Source of the DNA: Brachybacterium sp. Z12 | GTDB lineage: Bacteria; Actinomycetota; Actinomycetes; Actinomycetales; Dermabacteraceae | Length of the DNA stretch: 64,000 nt | Reading direction: 5' to 3' | NCBI RefSeq assembly: GCF_014400405.1 | Contig: NZ_CP060496.1 | Location: forward strand, 124,001-188,000 | Part shown: piece by piece, positions 8,687 through 17,645 of the stretch | How the letters are laid out: the number at the start of each line of letters is the position of its first letter | Numbering within the stretch: the stretch's first letter is position 1 | Position numbers and translations under genes: made by a program | Notes under the pieces: model-generated | Seen by the model: only the letters and a program-made list of their open reading frames with translations | Told to the model about the DNA's origin: nothing | Databases searched by the model: none

Positions 8687-8821
8687 GTCACGGCGGAGGC
8701 GCGCCCGAGCGTGCCGCCCCGACGGTCCGGCAGCGGGCCAACGAAAAGAACTACCAGGTCGCTGCAGTCTCCGGTAGCTTCCGTGGAGATCCACGTTCCC
8801 GAGCCCTAAGAGGCCGCCGCT

Positions 8822-9529
8822 GTGTTCTCCGCACTCATCTCCAGCCAGCGGCTCCCGGCCGCCTTCGAGCCCTGCCCTGACGGCGAGCTGCTGGTGGTCA
8901 TCGATCCGACTCGCTCGGAGAAGCTCCCGCTGTCGTTGCTGCGCCTGGACGGTGCGGCCGGGGTCCTCTCCCTCGCCCCGTACCTGGCCGCGCAGCTGGG
9001 CCTCGTCTCCGACGAGCGCCTGGACCGTGCAGAGCTCGAGGCGCGCCTCGAACGGGCAGGGCTCGAGCTCGCCAGCGCCGACCACCTGTTCCACCTCCCG
9101 CTCTCCGAGCAGGAGCGACTGCGCGCAGAGCCCTGGGGTGAGGGCACCCGCGAGCTCACCGCGGCCGACGCCGACGCCTTCGCCGCGTTCACCACCCGCG
9201 CCCCGGAGGACGACCTCGACGAGGCCTTCGTGGAGCTGGATCACTGGCTGGTGGTGGGCACCTTCCGCGAACAGCAGCTGGTCTCCGTCTCGAGCATGTA
9301 CCCGTGGGGCGAGAGCGCGATCGCGGACCTCGGCGTGATCACCCTGCCGCAGTTCCGCGGCCAGGGCCTGGGCCGGGCGACGGTGCGCGCGATCAGCGCC
9401 GCCGCGTTGGCCCGTGGATATGAGCCGCAGTACCGCTGCGACCTCGACAACGCCCCCTCGGCAGCGCTCGCGAGGTCGGCGGGCTTCGCCCGGTTCGGGC
9501 TCTGGGAGGGGCTCGAGGACGGGGAGTGA
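8822..9529 (+). CDS. GNAT-family N-acetyltransferase
   Basis: Acetyl-CoA-dependent acetyltransferase of 235 residues. The C-terminal half holds the GNAT fold: LVSVSSMYPWG, DLGVITLPQFRGQGLGRATV (the acetyl-CoA pyrophosphate loop, R/Q-x-x-G-x-G/A) and a final LARSAGFARFG. The N-terminal 110 residues are less conserved and resemble the extension of two-part GNAT proteins with a degenerate first half. The GTG start has only a weak ribosome-binding site (AAGAGG), so the start may differ. Substrate unknown. Confidence 0.78.
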   Translation: MFSALISSQRLPAAFEPCPDGELLVVIDPTRSEKLPLSLLRLDGAAGVLSLAPYLAAQLGLVSDERLDRAELEARLERAGLELASADHLFHLPLSEQERLRAEPWGEGTRELTAADADAFAAFTTRAPEDDLDEAFVELDHWLVVGTFREQQLVSVSSMYPWGESAIADLGVITLPQFRGQGLGRATVRAISAAALARGYEPQYRCDLDNAPSAALARSAGFARFGLWEGLEDGE

Positions 9530-9738
9530 GCAGGGATAACGCCTGACTCGTCTGTCAGGGGCGCGCCGTAGGCTTCCCGACGGCGCGGCGGCCGAGCGGG
9601 TGATCTCGAGGTCATCCGGCTGCCCGGGCCCTTCCCCACGAGCACGAAGGATCTTCCCTGCACACGCGACTGACCCTTCCCCTCCGCCACGACCGCCGCA
9701 CCCGCCCGGACCGGCACTGCGCTCGCGCGCTGTGGCCG

Positions 9739-10560
9739 ATGGTCCTGGCCGCCCTGCTCCTCCTCGCGCCGCTCAGCGCGTGCGAGCCCCTCACCGACAC
9801 TGCGGAGCAGCCCGATGCCGTCCCGGCGGCCGACGGGACGGCGCTCGCGCTGCTCGAGGAGCTCGACGAGAAGGGCCGCGCCCCGAAGACGGGCTATGAC
9901 CGCGACTCCTTCGGCTGGCGCGATGACATGGACCGCAACGGCTGCGACACCCGCAACGACATCCTGCGCCGCGACCTGGAGGAGATCACGCTCAAGCCCG
10001 GCACCGACGGATGCGTGGTGCTCACCGGCACCCTCCTCTCGCCCTTCAGCGGCGAGAGCGTCGCCTTCGACCGCACTGCCTCCACGGTCGACATCGACCA
10101 CGTGGTGGCACTGTCGGACGCCTGGCAGACGGGCGCAGCCACCTGGGACGACAGCACCAAGCGCGAGTTCGCGAACGACCCGCTGAACCTCCTGGCGGTC
10201 GAGGCGAGCCTGAACCGCCAGAAGGGCGACGGTGACGCCGCCACCTGGCTGCCGCCGAAGCGGGAGAGCCGCTGCGAGTACGTGGCCCGGCAGATCGCGG
10301 TCAAGCACCGCTACGAGCTGTGGGTGAAGCCCGCCGAGGCCGACGCCATGCGGCGCGTGCTCGCCGACTGCGCGGACCAGTCGGCGCCGGACGCCGACGA
10401 ACCCTCGGCGGAGGAGCCGGCCTCCGGGGCCGGCGGAAAGACAGCCCCGTTCGAGAACTGCGACGCCGCCCGCGCCGCAGGCGCCGCCCCGGTCCGCGCG
10501 GACGATCCCGGCTACGGCAAGCACTTGGACCGCGACGGCGACGGGGTGGGCTGCGCGTAG
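9739..10560 (+). CDS. Secreted lipoprotein HNH nuclease (DUF1524) with Excalibur domain
   Basis: Exported nuclease-like protein. The N-terminus is hydrophobic with lipobox LSAC, so it is probably lipid-anchored outside. The DUF1524/HNH region reads TVDIDHVVALSDAWQTGA, followed by FANDPLNLLAVEASLNRQKGD; the DH pair and Asn residues fit the HNH metal site. The C-terminus has an Excalibur calcium-binding motif (LDRDGDGVGC). The ATG at 9739 leaves no basic residues before the signal core. A CTG at about 9659 behind AAGGA would add an Arg-rich leader, so the true start is uncertain. Two-domain nucleases of this kind are common in Actinobacteria. Confidence 0.82.
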   Translation: MVLAALLLLAPLSACEPLTDTAEQPDAVPAADGTALALLEELDEKGRAPKTGYDRDSFGWRDDMDRNGCDTRNDILRRDLEEITLKPGTDGCVVLTGTLLSPFSGESVAFDRTASTVDIDHVVALSDAWQTGAATWDDSTKREFANDPLNLLAVEASLNRQKGDGDAATWLPPKRESRCEYVARQIAVKHRYELWVKPAEADAMRRVLADCADQSAPDADEPSAEEPASGAGGKTAPFENCDAARAAGAAPVRADDPGYGKHLDRDGDGVGCA

Positions 10561-10570
10561 GGCGTGCGCC

Positions 10571-11235
10571 TCAGCGTCTGCGCGCCACCAGCACCGCGTC
10601 CGCCAGCTCGGAGGGCTGCCCGTCATGGCCGACGGACGGGCGGCTGCGCTCGTCGGCGACCTCGATCGTCCACTGATCCGAGGGCAGGTCCAGCTGGGCG
10701 GCGTCGTCCCGGGCGGTGATCATGTTCGGGCCGCGGTGGGAGGAACCGGGCGGCCCGGCGGCGTGGGAGATCACCACGAGACGCCCACCGCTGCGCACGG
10801 CCGACGCCGCCGTGCGCAGGATCGCGGTGCGGTCCAGCGCCACGTTCGACTGGAAGAACGAGGCGGTCACCAGATCCACCGACTCCGGCTCCGGCTGCCA
10901 GGTGCTGAGGTCCGTCGCCGTGAAAGTTGCGGTGTCGGAGCCACGTGCGGAGGCTTCCGCGCGGGCGCGGCCGACGGCGGTTTCGGAGATGTCCAGGCCG
11001 TGGGCCTGCCATCCCTGCTCGGCCAGCCACAGCACATCCCCGCCCTCGCCGCAGCCGAGGTCGATCGCGGTGCCGGGGTCAGCTCGCCCACCACGGCGGC
11101 CAAGCTGGCGTTGACCTTCCCGGACCAGATCCGTTCGGTCTCCGAGTAACGCTTCTCCCAGTACTCAGTGGGGGAGAGGTGGGCGTGGGGGTCCTCGGCG
11201 GCGTGGCCTGCGCCGTGATGGTGGTGAGCTGTCAT
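10571..11235 (-). CDS. Class I SAM-dependent methyltransferase, frameshifted
   Basis: Small-molecule or metalloid-type methyltransferase of the TehB-like class I fold. The N-terminus is His-rich (MTAHHHHGAGHAAED), then SPTEYWEKRYSE. After a one-base break in the run at 11075-11078 (a missing C on the coding strand) the SAM-binding motif continues as AIDLGCGEGGDVLWLAEQGW, followed by GLDISETAVGRARAEA and the motif II/III strands. Repaired length is about 221 residues, normal. Convergent with the HNH gene. The His cluster may bind a metal; substrate not readable. Confidence 0.78.
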
Positions 11236-11427
11236 GGGGCGAGCCTGGCAGATGTGGTGACGGCGGGGAAGGGCTCGTGCGCACCGCGCCGCAGAGCTGC
11301 ACTGCATTCTTGCGCGGGGCGCCGGACGGGTAGATTGTCGCCTCATCCAGGAGCGCCGCTCCCGGTCATGACCGCTACTTCCCCGCCGACGCCGGCGCGG
11401 CCGGGGCGAGACGAGGGGATGCCTGAG

Positions 11428-12781
11428 ATGACGAGTCCGCGCCTGAGCCGCGCCCAGAAGGTCGACGCCGCCACCCCCGCCTCCCGCAACCGGGTGGTGG
11501 ACTTCCTGCGCGCCGCCGCGATCACCGTGGTGGTGCTCGGACACTGGACGATCATCGCCGTGGACGCCGACGGCGGGATCATGCCGCACGGCGTGCTCGA
11601 CCAGGCCCGCTTGACCCATCCGCTCACCTGGATCTTCCAGGTGATGCCGATCTTCTTCCTGGTGGGCGGCTACTCCAACGCCCTGTCCTGGCGATCCGCC
11701 CGGCGCAAGGACGTGGGCTACGCCGAATGGCTGCGCACGAGGCTGCGCCGCCGCCGGGATACCGCTGATCCCGCTGCTGCTGGCCTGGCTGGTGATCGGT
11801 ATGGTCGCCGTGGCAGCCGGTGCCCCGCATGCGACCGTCCAGCTCGCCTCCCAGATGGCGCTGATCCCTACCTGGTTCCTCGCCGCGTACCTGATGGTGA
11901 TCATCGTGGCCCCGCCCTGCCTGATCCTGTGGGAGCGGTTCGGCTGGTTCTCGATCCTCGGCGTGCTCGCGCTCGCCGCCGCCGTGGACACCCTCAGTCT
12001 CCTCGCCGACCAGCCGCTGCTCGGCTACCCGAACTACCTGCTGGTGTGGGCCGCGTTCCACCAGGTCGGCTACGCCTGGCTCGACGGCAGGCTCTCCGGC
12101 GCCGGCAGGCGTCTGCTGCTCGCCGCGATCGGCCTGGTGGGCCTGCTGCTGCTGGTGAGCGTGGGCCCCTATCCGGTCTCGATGATCACGTCCGCAGCCG
12201 ACGACATCTCCAACTCGAGCCCCACCCGCATCACCATGGCGTTCCTGGGCATGCTGCAAGCCGGGCTGGTGCTCTCCCTCGAGAAGCCGCTGACCGCCCT
12301 GCTGAAGAAGCCCGGGCTGTGGTTCGTCACGGTGCTGGTGAACCAGCGGATCATGACCTGGTTCCTGTGGCACCTCACCGTCATGGTGGGGGTGGCGCAC
12401 GTGCTGCTCGCCCTCGATGCCCGCGCGCTGCTGCCCGAACCGCTGAGCGGTGCGTGGTGGGCGAGCAGGCCGCTGTGGGTACTCGCGCTACTGGCGCTCA
12501 CCGGGGTGGTGGTGCTGGTGATGGGCCGGTTCGAAACCCCGCGGGCCGACGACAGGCCGGCGCCCCCTCTGTGGAAGCCCTTCGCGGCAGGCGTGACCGT
12601 GATCGCCGGGCTGGCCGTGATGGCGAACGTGGGCGTGGTCAGCGAGGGCGGCGTGACCTGGTGGTGGCCGCTGCTGCCGGTGGTGGGGATGGTGGTGTTT
12701 GGGGTGGTGGCGACGGTGCGAGATGAGGGTTCCCGGAAGACGGTGCGAATGTTGGCACGAAAATCTGCCGGGGACGACTAG
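11428..12781 (+). CDS. Acyltransferase 3 family membrane protein, frameshifted
   Basis: Integral membrane O-acyltransferase (acyl_transf_3/OafA-type), likely acylating a cell-envelope glycan. The first segment contains the family signature VVDFLRAAAITVVVLGHW, with the catalytic-type His, and FQVMPIFFLVGGY. About nine further hydrophobic spans follow, to the basic C-terminus. The frame changes at about 11756-11758 (one extra G or two missing), after which it continues as IPLLLAWLVIG. The ATG at 11428 has GAGGGG nine bases upstream; ATGs at 11368 and 11419 are alternatives. It is the last high-GC gene before the AT-rich defence block. Confidence 0.75.
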
Positions 12782-12940
12782 CGCGCAATGAGCGTTGAGG
12801 CAAAAAGCAAAAACGAAAGTAGATAAGAGTGTCAGACCGCTAACGGCCGCTCGCGTCTCTTCTGAACAGGCGAATCCACACACCTTAATGGATTCTCGTT
12901 ACGTCTATGTAAATGACGGCTGCGTTTCGAGTCTCGGTAA
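12782..12940. other. AT-rich gene-free junction
   Basis: Composition drops abruptly after the acyltransferase stop (A-rich CAAAAAGCAAAAACGAAAG). I see no convincing gene. It marks the left edge of the foreign-looking block. Confidence 0.5.
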
Positions 12941-13811
12941 TTACTTAGCGGGCTTTGTGTCTCTGCCCAGCGGCTGCTCTTCGTTTCGCTGATTCTGGGC
13001 TGCACCGGCGCTAAGTGGGATGTAGTCGGCACGATGCAAGTTGCCTCCACGTTCGCCGGCTTCTGCAGTCACGCTTCCAACCAGCTCGGGCACATCGATC
13101 GCTTCAGGAGAGGGTCGGTGCCTCCCCTCGGCGAATGCCAGTCTCGCTGCGGCGAGGTCCGCAAGGCGTACTGCCTGGATCACGATGACACGTCGCAGTC
13201 CCGCGGACACTTCGCCCCGCTCGTGAGCAACCGCGGCGACCCGGGCGAGTGTCTCTGCGCGCCGCGCGATGCGCACGTCTGGATGCTCTCTGTCCTCGCG
13301 CATGCCCTCCGGGATAAGCGTGAAGCGATGCGCGGCCGGCAGGTCAACTAGGGGATACTGGTGGGATCTTCTCATTGAGAATTGCCTGATACTTGGAGTT
13401 TCGAATTGCATTTACGTACACCGAATATTCGACGGCGTCGACCTGCGCATTCCGTTCTTTCGTTGGAGCTTCTCGCAGATGCTCTAGGGGATATAGCTCC
13501 ATGTCTGCAACTTCGAGCGGATCGAGGATCCTGTAGGCGATCGTGTCGGACCGCTGGCCGCGAAGGTGCCTGCCGACCCTGGTTGCGAAATCCTCGGTGG
13601 TCTGTCCGACGTAGATCGGCTCGCCGTCGTAGTCGTAGAAGGCGTACACACCGATGCACCTTCCGAGTCGTTCCCCGCTAAGCGGATCAATGGAATCGAG
13701 GGCCTCGGTAAGCAGCTCTCGAAATCCCCGCACGAATCGCGTCGGCATGGACTTTTTCGTCGGAGGCCTGCGGTCAGGGTCATTGTAGCTAGCGACTCCC
13801 CGGCTTGCCAT
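12941..13811 (-). CDS. GIY-YIG endonuclease-type protein, probably split by a frameshift
   Basis: Nuclease candidate of the defence operon. The first 155 residues carry a GIY-YIG domain: IGVYAFYDYDGEPIYVGQT, a catalytic-type Arg in TRVGRHLRG, and MELYPLEH downstream. This frame stops at 13344. An overlapping frame from 13375 continues with AAHRFTLIPEGMREDREHPD, VRIARRAETLARVAAV and VSAGLRRVIVIQAVRLADLA, which reads as the C-terminal half of the same protein. One missing C opposite the G run at 13351-13354 would join them as PPVSPLVDLP. Start ATG shares one base with the methyltransferase stop (TGATG). The joined reading is inferred; two overlapping genes remain possible. Probably the restriction nuclease of the module. 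Confidence 0.65.
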
Positions 13812-15028
13812 CAGAGAGCCTCGACGTTAAGTTCAAGCTGTCGCTGATGCCCGTCAGCCAGGGTGCCGTTGATGAGTGGAAGCAGATAGCTCTCGCTCAG
13901 CCAGGAGACGACAGGGACGGCAACAGCGTCGCCGAAACCAAACAGCGCCTGATTGGGTCGTGCCGAGCTCAAGTTATACTCGCCAGCACCCATGAGACGC
14001 GCGTACTCCTTGGGGGTCATCCAGCGGACTTGCATTCGCCCGTTCCCAAGCCGCACGACAGCTTGCTTCGAGGAGCCACCACGAGCCGTGCGCAGGCATC
14101 CCGAGATGTCGTCGGGCCGAACCTCCCATACTGCAACCCCTTTTCGTGTGCGGCGGTAGGCAGTTCTGTACTTGACCCCGCGTGAGTGTCGCATCGAGAT
14201 AACGCGCTCACGCTGGAAGGGCGAGAGGGAATCGGAGAAGGTTCGAGCTCGGTCCGCATCCCACCAACGCTCATCATCCAGTCGCATTTCCTCCACAAGG
14301 TCGCTCAGGCCTTCAGTGAGCGGAAGCGGCGGCGCGGGTAGGGCCGCACGGTGTGTGCGAAGGCTCTTGTCGCCGAAAACCCACTGTAGCCAGTCCGGCC
14401 TGAGCTCAGAATTCGGGTCCGCGACGTCGGTCGGAGGATTGGTGGCGGCGACGAGGAACAGTCGTGGCCGCGACTGGGGCACGAATCGCCTGGCGTCGAT
14501 TGCGAGGACATCAACAGAGTAACCAAGTTCGTTGAAAGCATGAATTGCCGCAGCGAGATCGTCGCCGCCATGCGACGAAGCCAATCCCGTCACATTCTCG
14601 AGGACAGCGACCTCAGGACGGTCGTCCCCTAGCTCCTTGAGGAGACGGATGAAGTGCCAGAAGGTGCCCGACTGTGCGCCAGCGAAGCCTGCTCGTCCAC
14701 CCGCAAGGGAGAGGTCAGTGCAGGGGGAAGAGGCCCAGGCGAGTGAAGCGTCGCGCGGCAGTTGAGCAACGCCTACCTGACCGATATCTCCTAGGGCAAA
14801 GGTGTGATCGTCTTGCCCGCCGAACTGGGCCTCGTACATTGCCTTCTTGTTGGCCTCGTAGTCGTTTGCCCAAGCCACGCGGAACCCAGCGGCCTCCAGA
14901 CCCATACGGGCAAGGCCGATGCCTGCAAAGAACTCGAGGGCCTTCGGTCGGGCGCTGTGCAGAGGCGTGATTACTCCCATCTGCCCGAGCATAGTCGAGC
15001 AACCGACATCTGGCAGGGGTAGAGCCAT
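13811..15028 (-). CDS. DNA (cytosine-5-)-methyltransferase
   Basis: C5-cytosine DNA methyltransferase of about 405 residues, complete by motif: I KALEFFAGIGLARMGLEAAG, IV SSPCTDLSLAGG (Pro-Cys nucleophile), VI VAVLENVTGL (Glu-Asn-Val), VIII PQSRPRLFLV, a target-recognition region around 200-330, and IX/X RWMTPKEYARLMG with FGFGDAVAVPV. The start is uncertain: ATGs at 15028, 14992 and 14980 all precede motif I, and a GTG at 15061 is possible. It follows the ATPase-TIR gene by about 80 bp and is coupled to the nuclease gene, so it is the modification arm of the operon. Base composition is clearly poorer in GC than the flanks. Confidence 0.9.
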   Translation of the reverse strand: MALPLPDVGCSTMLGQMGVITPLHSARPKALEFFAGIGLARMGLEAAGFRVAWANDYEANKKAMYEAQFGGQDDHTFALGDIGQVGVAQLPRDASLAWASSPCTDLSLAGGRAGFAGAQSGTFWHFIRLLKELGDDRPEVAVLENVTGLASSHGGDDLAAAIHAFNELGYSVDVLAIDARRFVPQSRPRLFLVAATNPPTDVADPNSELRPDWLQWVFGDKSLRTHRAALPAPPLPLTEGLSDLVEEMRLDDERWWDADRARTFSDSLSPFQRERVISMRHSRGVKYRTAYRRTRKGVAVWEVRPDDISGCLRTARGGSSKQAVVRLGNGRMQVRWMTPKEYARLMGAGEYNLSSARPNQALFGFGDAVAVPVVSWLSESYLLPLINGTLADGHQRQLELNVEAL

Positions 15029-15108
15029 CGCTGCCGAGTGAGTCTTGCGACTCCCGATCACTACTCGCGTGAGAGCCGTTACAGAGCGTCCACTACCCGC
15101 TGGCGCTA

Positions 15109-17223
15109 CTACATCGAGTTGGAAGGCGCGTAATAATGGGATAGATACTCGGGCATTCTCGGTTCTATAATAGTATTCCAGTGCTCCACTATGTCTTCGT
15201 CGAAATAGTCTTCGAGGGACTCCGAATTGCGCGACAGTTCAACCGCCAGCGGTACGTCGCGGCGGACAAAATGGCGAATCGCGTCTTTGCCGCCAATGTC
15301 CCTGCCGCGATTGAGGTGGTCGATCATGGGGTTCAGAACGCCCTCAATCAGATAGTTGTGCGTTTCGGGAGTAAGGGAGATTTTGCCGTCACCGCCAAGC
15401 AAAATCGCTTCACCTCGTCGGTTAGTTAACCATCCGGGAATGGCATCAAATTCTACGTTGAGCTTCAGGTACTCGCTTACTGCGCGGGTGGCCCACCCCG
15501 CGCCGCCTTCAAAAAGGCAGTACTGACTCTTCATGAAGTTCCTACTCGTTAGGTAGAAAACAAGGGTGTTGTCGTCAGTTATATTCCTTCTTACGACCTC
15601 ACTCAAGGCTCGCGCGTCGGTGGTGACAACGGTTGTGCCGGGTCGAGAGGTGTAAAAAATCTCTTCTTCATTAGCGCCGCGCGAGCGCAATAGCTCGTCT
15701 ATCAATGTGGCAAAGGCGTGGTCTGCGCTAGCGTGAGAGATAAAAACTTTGTAGTTTTGCTTTGGCGTGACGTCACCTTGGATTTTATTCGAGATTATTG
15801 AGTGTAGTTCGTCGCGTACGGATTGTGAGATTTCTTCATACTGATCAAAGTCGAGACGCAACTGCTGCGTGAAATGCTTCTTACCCGCGGTGTCTCGTCG
15901 ACCCCTCTCGTCTTCAGTATTCTTTGTGATTGTTGCTGCCAAGTGTGTGCGGCCCTGCATTAATCTTCGCACCAATGGTCGCACCAGTGCGCGAAGGAGG
16001 AGTATCCGTCTATCTGTTTGGTCGAAGTCTTGTCGGTTGGCAGTCGCGATGTCGGGTAGAAGATCGTCATCTAGCACGTCGAACGAGATCTCTCCTTCGA
16101 CATAATTGACATATGTGCCCGTCAGGCCCAATTGTGAGAGGAGATTATCGCTTGCGAGCTTGCCTCGCACATATAGGCGAATCTGCGCGGGGTTATAGAA
16201 CTTGTTCTTAGTGAATCGTTCATCGTTGGCTTTTGCGGAATCCGGATGGATTGTTGCGTGCATTCCTAGCCACCCGGTCAGCGCGAAAGGGCGACCCTTG
16301 TAAGTTTGAGCCTCCAGGTTCAGATCGTCCCCTAGTTCGCTCCATCCGTCTATTTCCTCAGTTAGGGTCCCGAAAGGTTCGCGCTCTTGAGGGAAGGAAA
16401 AAGTGCCGCCGGGTAGGCCCTTTGCGGGAATCTTTACGACCGGGGCGGCTTCGGCTAGTTCAATAGGTCGGTAACTGGCGTTGCGGAAGCTTTGGAGGAT
16501 TTCGCTAAAATTGTTGAAGGCGATCGATTTTTCGACTGGCTTGTAAGCAGGTTCGGCTGCATGTCCAGTTGTGTGCACCCACAGGAAGAGTCCCGCCTCT
16601 TTGGCGGCAGGAAGTAAGAACTGATTCGCGAGCCTCGTGCTAAGCGCCTTTATGGCTTGAGGTCCATACCCTGTTAGATCTACGCCGAGGATCGTGATTC
16701 GTGTGCCCGTACTGGTGTCGTCCCACAAATAATTGTTTGGAGTGGACGGGGTTGCGGACACACGGGCGAGGCTCGGATGGTCATTGTCACCTATGGTTCC
16801 ATCGCGTGCGTCCAGCTCCCACTTCGATTCTCCCTCAGAGTGCTTGGTCGATATGAAGAAGTGGGGGGAAAGGAATAGGGCCGCGAGTTTCCCAATGCCT
16901 TTGCGGCCCATGGGGTGGTTGACGCCACTGTTGTCAGAGTTTGCCTGGCGCTTATCGCGGCCAACTGTCACATATGAGTCGATGTCCGAACGTGACATTC
17001 CCACGCCGTCATCTAGAATCTCGATCGTTGCGTCAGTCTTGTTGGTCGCATCGATATAAATTCGTACGGCGTCTGCGCCGGCATCGAGGCCATTCGCAAC
17101 GAGTTCGGAGAGGGCATTCCATGGATTAGAGTACAGTCCTCGGCCGAGAAGCTTTAGCGCGAGCCAACTAAAGGTGAACTCTGCTCCCTCGTTGTCGTCT
17201 ACCACTGCGGCCTCTTCTTCCAT
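15109..17223 (-). CDS. GHKL (Hsp90/MutL/MORC-like) ATPase fused to a C-terminal TIR domain
   Basis: Large defence-type protein, 704 residues from the ATG at 17223 (GAGG just upstream; a start at 17259 would add 12 residues). The N-terminal GHKL ATPase shows the N-box ALSELVANGLDAGADAV, G1 ILDDGVGMS, TVGRDKR, and G2 GRKGIGKLAALF. A middle region follows. From about residue 490 comes a TIR domain: YKVFISHASADHAFATLIDE, EEIFYTSRPGT, LVFYLTSRNFMKSQYCLFEG, where the Glu of CLFEG (about 572) fits the NADase catalytic Glu. It leads an operon with a C5 methyltransferase and a GIY-YIG nuclease. Codons are AT-richer than the neighbours, so it was probably acquired. Inferred role: sensing foreign or unmodified DNA and triggering NAD+ loss. 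Confidence 0.85.
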   Translation of the reverse strand: MEEEAAVVDDNEGAEFTFSWLALKLLGRGLYSNPWNALSELVANGLDAGADAVRIYIDATNKTDATIEILDDGVGMSRSDIDSYVTVGRDKRQANSDNSGVNHPMGRKGIGKLAALFLSPHFFISTKHSEGESKWELDARDGTIGDNDHPSLARVSATPSTPNNYLWDDTSTGTRITILGVDLTGYGPQAIKALSTRLANQFLLPAAKEAGLFLWVHTTGHAAEPAYKPVEKSIAFNNFSEILQSFRNASYRPIELAEAAPVVKIPAKGLPGGTFSFPQEREPFGTLTEEIDGWSELGDDLNLEAQTYKGRPFALTGWLGMHATIHPDSAKANDERFTKNKFYNPAQIRLYVRGKLASDNLLSQLGLTGTYVNYVEGEISFDVLDDDLLPDIATANRQDFDQTDRRILLLRALVRPLVRRLMQGRTHLAATITKNTEDERGRRDTAGKKHFTQQLRLDFDQYEEISQSVRDELHSIISNKIQGDVTPKQNYKVFISHASADHAFATLIDELLRSRGANEEEIFYTSRPGTTVVTTDARALSEVVRRNITDDNTLVFYLTSRNFMKSQYCLFEGGAGWATRAVSEYLKLNVEFDAIPGWLTNRRGEAILLGGDGKISLTPETHNYLIEGVLNPMIDHLNRGRDIGGKDAIRHFVRRDVPLAVELSRNSESLEDYFDEDIVEHWNTIIEPRMPEYLSHYYAPSNSM

Positions 17224-17224
17224 C

Positions 17225-17446
17225 TCAGTCCTCGGGTCTGGGCGTGAAGCTGCCCGCAATTATAGCCGCTGGCTGCGCTCTCGGGCCTTGGTAGGCCGAC
17301 TCAGCTTTCCATCGTTGCGGCAACTCCTCGACTGCCGCGGAGCCGTCAAGACGGGTTCGCCGGTGGTGAGGGGTCTCCAGCGTGCGAATTCTGAGCGCCA
17401 TCTGCGTGCAGGAGGCGTACATGTTTGATGCTGTATCACGACTCAT
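17225..17446 (-). CDS. Possible small protein at the head of the defence operon
   Basis: Open frame of 73 residues on the operon strand whose TGA lies one base before the ATPase-TIR ATG. It contains MALRIRTLETPHHRRTRLDG and ends AIIAGSFTPRPED. I recognise no family. The close spacing suggests a leader gene translated into the ATPase, but no strong ribosome-binding site is seen and it may be non-coding. Confidence 0.3.
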   Translation of the reverse strand: MSRDTASNMYASCTQMALRIRTLETPHHRRTRLDGSAAVEELPQRWKAESAYQGPRAQPAAIIAGSFTPRPED

Positions 17447-17645
17447 AGGGAGCGAAGTCTGCGGAACGCCGGTGTTCCCGTGACTCGATTGAACAATGGT
17501 TCGAAGCTGACGGCTCCTTGAGTGGAGACTAGGTGGGCGGCGCGCGCCTATACGATCACTTTTTTAGAGTCGGTGCCATCAATCTGAATCGAAAGTTTGT
17601 TGCGTGGCACCACTGGACGTGCGGCGGTCTGGTTCGGAGTCTAGT
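17447..17645. other. Upstream region of the defence operon
   Basis: AT-rich, no gene. On the operon strand it holds an A6 tract and CGTATAGG near 17553-17575, a possible promoter area. It ends at the CTAG target site of the IS element. Confidence 0.35.

Noticed and set aside
9541-9560. Terminator after the GNAT gene
   Set aside because: CCTGAC/GTCAGG is only a 6-bp stem without a T-run, too weak to call.
12832-13050. Small minus-strand frame at the left edge of the defence block
   Set aside because: Overlaps the nuclease C-terminus in another frame, with no motif or ribosome-binding site.
12941-13411. Treating the second nuclease frame as an independent gene
   Set aside because: It begins inside the GIY-YIG gene, lacks a ribosome-binding site, and fuses smoothly after one homopolymer correction. 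A separate gene is less likely but not excluded.
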